Both the position numbers and the translations under genes were made by a program. Shown here in pieces: positions 5,306 to 7,070 of a DNA stretch of 7,070 bases (position 1 is the stretch's first letter; each line of letters opens with the position of its first letter). The notes below the pieces were generated by a model. The model was not told the DNA's origin. It searched no databases and saw only the letters and a list, made by a program, of their open reading frames with translations. Where the stretch lies: positions 1-7,070 of the forward strand of contig SXOY01000195.1 of the NCBI GenBank assembly GCA_005776545.1. The letters are read 5' to 3'. The stretch is from Planctomycetia bacterium. Its GTDB lineage: Bacteria > Planctomycetota > Phycisphaerae > Phycisphaerales > UBA1924.

Positions 5306-5944
5306 ATGATCTCGTTGGCTGAACCAGGAAACTCCATAGAGAATCAACCTTCATCAGTAGTACTGACGAGCGTGCTCGCCGGTGCTAGCCGAGGTGATGC
5401 TTCCTCATGGGAAACCTTGGTTGAGTTGTATTCCCGCAGAGTCTTCGCGTTGGCCCGAAGCCGCTGCAACAGTTCGGAACTGGCTGAAGAAATCACGCAG
5501 TCAGTATTTGTTACGATCGCGGCCAAACTCTCAACGGGGCAATACTCCGAAGAGGGGAAGTTTGAACCCTGGATCTTTCGCGTTGCGATGAATCGCATTC
5601 GTGATGAGGTCCGCCGCCGGAGCCGCCATGCGGTTCCGACCGACACGGATTCGCTCGGGAATATGCCCGGGTTGGAGACTCTCCCCTCACCGGGAGATCA
5701 GGAGACAGCAGCGAGCGAACTTTCCGCATTACGAAAGGCCATTACCGAACTCTCCGACAGTGATCGCGAAATAATCGAACTCAGACACCACGGACAGATG
5801 AACTTCAAGGACATGAGCCAATTGCTCGATGAACCACTCGGAACTCTGCTCGCCCGGCACCATCGGGCACTTCGAAAGCTCAAAGAAATCATCGAATCTC
5901 AACTCAACCCCACCAGAATTACCACACAAAAGGAACCCACATGA
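5306..5944 (+). CDS. ECF-type RNA polymerase sigma factor (second module)
   Basis: A 212-residue ECF sigma factor, diverged from the one at 4165-4794. Region 2 spans about 21-106: VLAGASRGDASSWETLVELY, then ELAEEITQSVFVTIAAKL (58-75) and FEPWIFRVAMNRIRDEVRRR (86-105). Region 4 is about 141-196: ALRKAITELSDSDREIIELR, then MNFKDMSQLLDEPLGTLLAR (165-184) as helix-turn-helix. The start is uncertain: ATG 5306 gives a normal short N-terminus; TTG 5315 has better spacing from the GAGGA at 5302-5306; ATG 5264 would add 14 residues. The reading frame stays open further upstream, but that part mirrors the opposite-strand gene. Its TGA overlaps the next ATG by four bases (ATGA), so the two products are probably made in matched amounts, as expected for a sigma factor and its antagonist. 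Target promoters are unknown. Confidence 0.88.
   Translation: MISLAEPGNSIENQPSSVVLTSVLAGASRGDASSWETLVELYSRRVFALARSRCNSSELAEEITQSVFVTIAAKLSTGQYSEEGKFEPWIFRVAMNRIRDEVRRRSRHAVPTDTDSLGNMPGLETLPSPGDQETAASELSALRKAITELSDSDREIIELRHHGQMNFKDMSQLLDEPLGTLLARHHRALRKLKEIIESQLNPTRITTQKEPT
5928..5935 (+). promoter_or_regulatory. Shine-Dalgarno AAAAGGAA for the putative anti-sigma gene
   Basis: AAAAGGAA ends five bases before ATG 5941, inside the last codons of the sigma gene. It supports that start and independent as well as coupled initiation. Confidence 0.5.
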
Positions 5945-6435
5945 ACCAACACCAACCTACCCGCGAAGCACACGAAACGTCACCAGAGCTTCGCGACATT
6001 GCACAGCAAGTCGATGGCCTGGCAAGCTCGGAACGCGCGGCAGCCGGTTCTGGCTTTGAAAGCCGAATCCACGCTGCGACTGTCGGATCACTTACCCCAC
6101 CACCACTGCACTATCACGAGGCTGAAATCGCTTCGCCGGCGATGCCGATGCTTCGCCGAATTTCTGTTCCGCTGAGGATCGCCGCCGTTATAGCACTTTG
6201 CTCGACGGTTGGTCTGGGGTACCTGGCATTTCGCGGGGGATTGAGATCACAGAGCATCGTTATTGCAACCGACAACGGTGCGGTGATTTCCGATATCGAA
6301 CACTGGCTCGCCGTCTCTGCGACTGACGATGCGGTCGATGCGGTCAATGCCGAACTGGACTTACTCAAGGCTGATACACAGAGTCTCTCTGAAGGAATCC
6401 GCGCAACAGAGTTCCCTGAAGGAGGCGCACTTTGA
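5941..6435 (+). CDS. Single-pass membrane protein, putative anti-sigma factor
   Basis: A 164-residue protein with no recognised family. A polar N-terminal region (1-75) includes a likely helical stretch, SPELRDIAQQVDGLASSERA (14-33), followed by GFESRIHAATVGSL. One transmembrane helix lies at about 77-97 (LRIAAVIALCSTVGLGYLAF) with arginines just before it, placing the N-terminus in the cytoplasm. The outer domain (about 98-164) contains an acidic helical segment DAVDAVNAELDLLKAD. Size, topology and the 4-base overlap with the ECF sigma gene are typical of membrane anti-sigma factors, hence the inferred role. No zinc-binding HxxxCxxC is present. The stop codon TGA 6433-6435 overlaps the TTG start of the next gene, and the AAGGAGG serving that gene lies in its final codons. 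Confidence 0.7.
   Translation: MNQHQPTREAHETSPELRDIAQQVDGLASSERAAAGSGFESRIHAATVGSLTPPPLHYHEAEIASPAMPMLRRISVPLRIAAVIALCSTVGLGYLAFRGGLRSQSIVIATDNGAVISDIEHWLAVSATDDAVDAVNAELDLLKADTQSLSEGIRATEFPEGGAL
6419..6425 (+). promoter_or_regulatory. Near-perfect Shine-Dalgarno AAGGAGG before a TTG start
   Basis: AAGGAGG ends six bases before TTG 6432. This strength and spacing decide the otherwise unconvincing TTG start of the last gene. Confidence 0.7.
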
Positions 6436-7070
6436 ATTCCAAGAAACGCTTGCATTATGTTCTCGCCGCTACTTCGTGCGTATTTGTCACCGCAGCGTTG
6501 GTGAGTGCTGTTGGACCAGATGACAAAGAACGCGCTGCGGGAAAGCAACCAGACAAGACCTCGCATCGCGAATCTCGCGGCGGCGATCCAGAGTCAGACC
6601 GGAAGGTACTCCGGGAGCGGCTCGCACGACGCCTCGCTGAGGCCAAGAGCATGGAAGTGCGACTTCAGGCTGCGCTCGATCGACTTGACAAGGGTGAGCC
6701 CTCAAGCCAGGTGATGAAGGATGTTGAATTCACCCGTGGCGATCGGCCCGATCGACCCGAAGGCCGCAACGAAAGCAAGGAGACATCCAAGCCCCTGACG
6801 CCATTGACTCCTGATGAACGCACCCAGATGCTCAACTTCATGCGTGAGCATTTGCCCCGCGCAGCGGCCAGACTTGAACCAGAACAGGCCGAGGTGACCG
6901 ACCGCATTCTCACTCGCTTTGCTCCTCGCGTGCGAGAAGTGATTGCACTCAAGCAATCGGACCCCAAGCTCTTTTCACTCCGCGTCGATGAGATGCGTGC
7001 CGGCTTTGATGTCATGAGCAATTGCCGAGATCTTTCTAACGCTCTTCGCAACAACAAAGACGAGGATGTA
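6432..7070 (+). CDS. Secreted helical protein, 3' end beyond the window
   Basis: An open frame of 213 codons from TTG 6432 to the window end without a stop; the gene is truncated by the window. The N-terminus is a good Sec signal peptide: KKR at 4-6, hydrophobic LAATSCVFVTAALV (11-24) and a VSA cleavage site near residue 26. The mature part is highly charged: a helical, possibly coiled-coil segment DRKVLRERLARRLAEAKSMEVRLQAALDRL (56-85), a polar Arg/Asp-rich linker (about 98-122), then LTPDERTQMLNFMREHLPRAAARLEPEQ (125-152) and FAPRVREVIALKQSDPKLFSLRVDEMRAG (163-191). No known family is certain; the pattern is loosely reminiscent of helical periplasmic sensor or chaperone proteins such as Spy/CpxP, a weak comparison. 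The 4-base overlap with the putative anti-sigma gene and the strong Shine-Dalgarno sequence place it third in the sigma operon. It may act outside the membrane as ligand or regulator of the anti-sigma factor. Confidence 0.72.
   Translation, partial: MNSKKRLHYVLAATSCVFVTAALVSAVGPDDKERAAGKQPDKTSHRESRGGDPESDRKVLRERLARRLAEAKSMEVRLQAALDRLDKGEPSSQVMKDVEFTRGDRPDRPEGRNESKETSKPLTPLTPDERTQMLNFMREHLPRAAARLEPEQAEVTDRILTRFAPRVREVIALKQSDPKLFSLRVDEMRAGFDVMSNCRDLSNALRNNKDEDV

Noticed and set aside
6114..6566. 150-codon - strand open frame opposite the putative anti-sigma gene
   Set aside because: It overlaps two operon genes with strong start signals on the + strand; its Ser/Ala-rich translation looks like an antisense shadow.

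Overview
The window most resembles a chromosome segment from a planctomycete, probably of the Phycisphaerae type. This is inferred from gene content only: a pair of FabZ-like hotdog proteins flanking an unusually long acyl carrier protein, a membrane-anchored protein with the CxxN...CP...H-Xn-DG layout of planctomycete pseudopilin-like proteins, ECF sigma factors each followed by a membrane protein of anti-sigma type, and short tandem repeats between genes. GC content looks moderately high. No RNA gene, CRISPR array, insertion sequence or transposase is visible.

Left part (1-2906, + strand). A 200-base leader carries an AT-rich palindromic motif and eight octamer repeats whose complement is a strong G-quadruplex pattern. 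It precedes a secreted PQQ-type sugar dehydrogenase (201-1442). Twelve bases later come a FabZ-like dehydratase (1455-1868), a long acyl carrier protein (1987-2373) and a second FabZ-like protein with an altered active-site loop (2391-2906). No ketosynthase or ketoreductase is present, so this set would have to draw on enzymes encoded elsewhere.

Middle part (2915-5199, - strand). Read leftward, a small DUF4286-like protein is followed by an ECF sigma factor and then by a membrane protein. The latter joins a duplicated cytoplasmic helical module, one transmembrane helix and a pseudopilin-like outer domain. It converges on the fatty-acid-type genes with only 8 bases between the stop codons. I infer that it controls the neighbouring sigma factor.

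Right part (5306 to the window end, + strand). A second ECF sigma factor, a single-pass putative anti-sigma factor and a secreted helical protein form a tight operon, each joined to the next by a 4-base stop/start overlap. The third gene starts at a TTG with a near-perfect Shine-Dalgarno sequence and runs off the window. The two sigma modules diverge from a 106-base region (5200-5305) that should hold both promoters. Together the right half looks like two different envelope-signalling units placed back to back.
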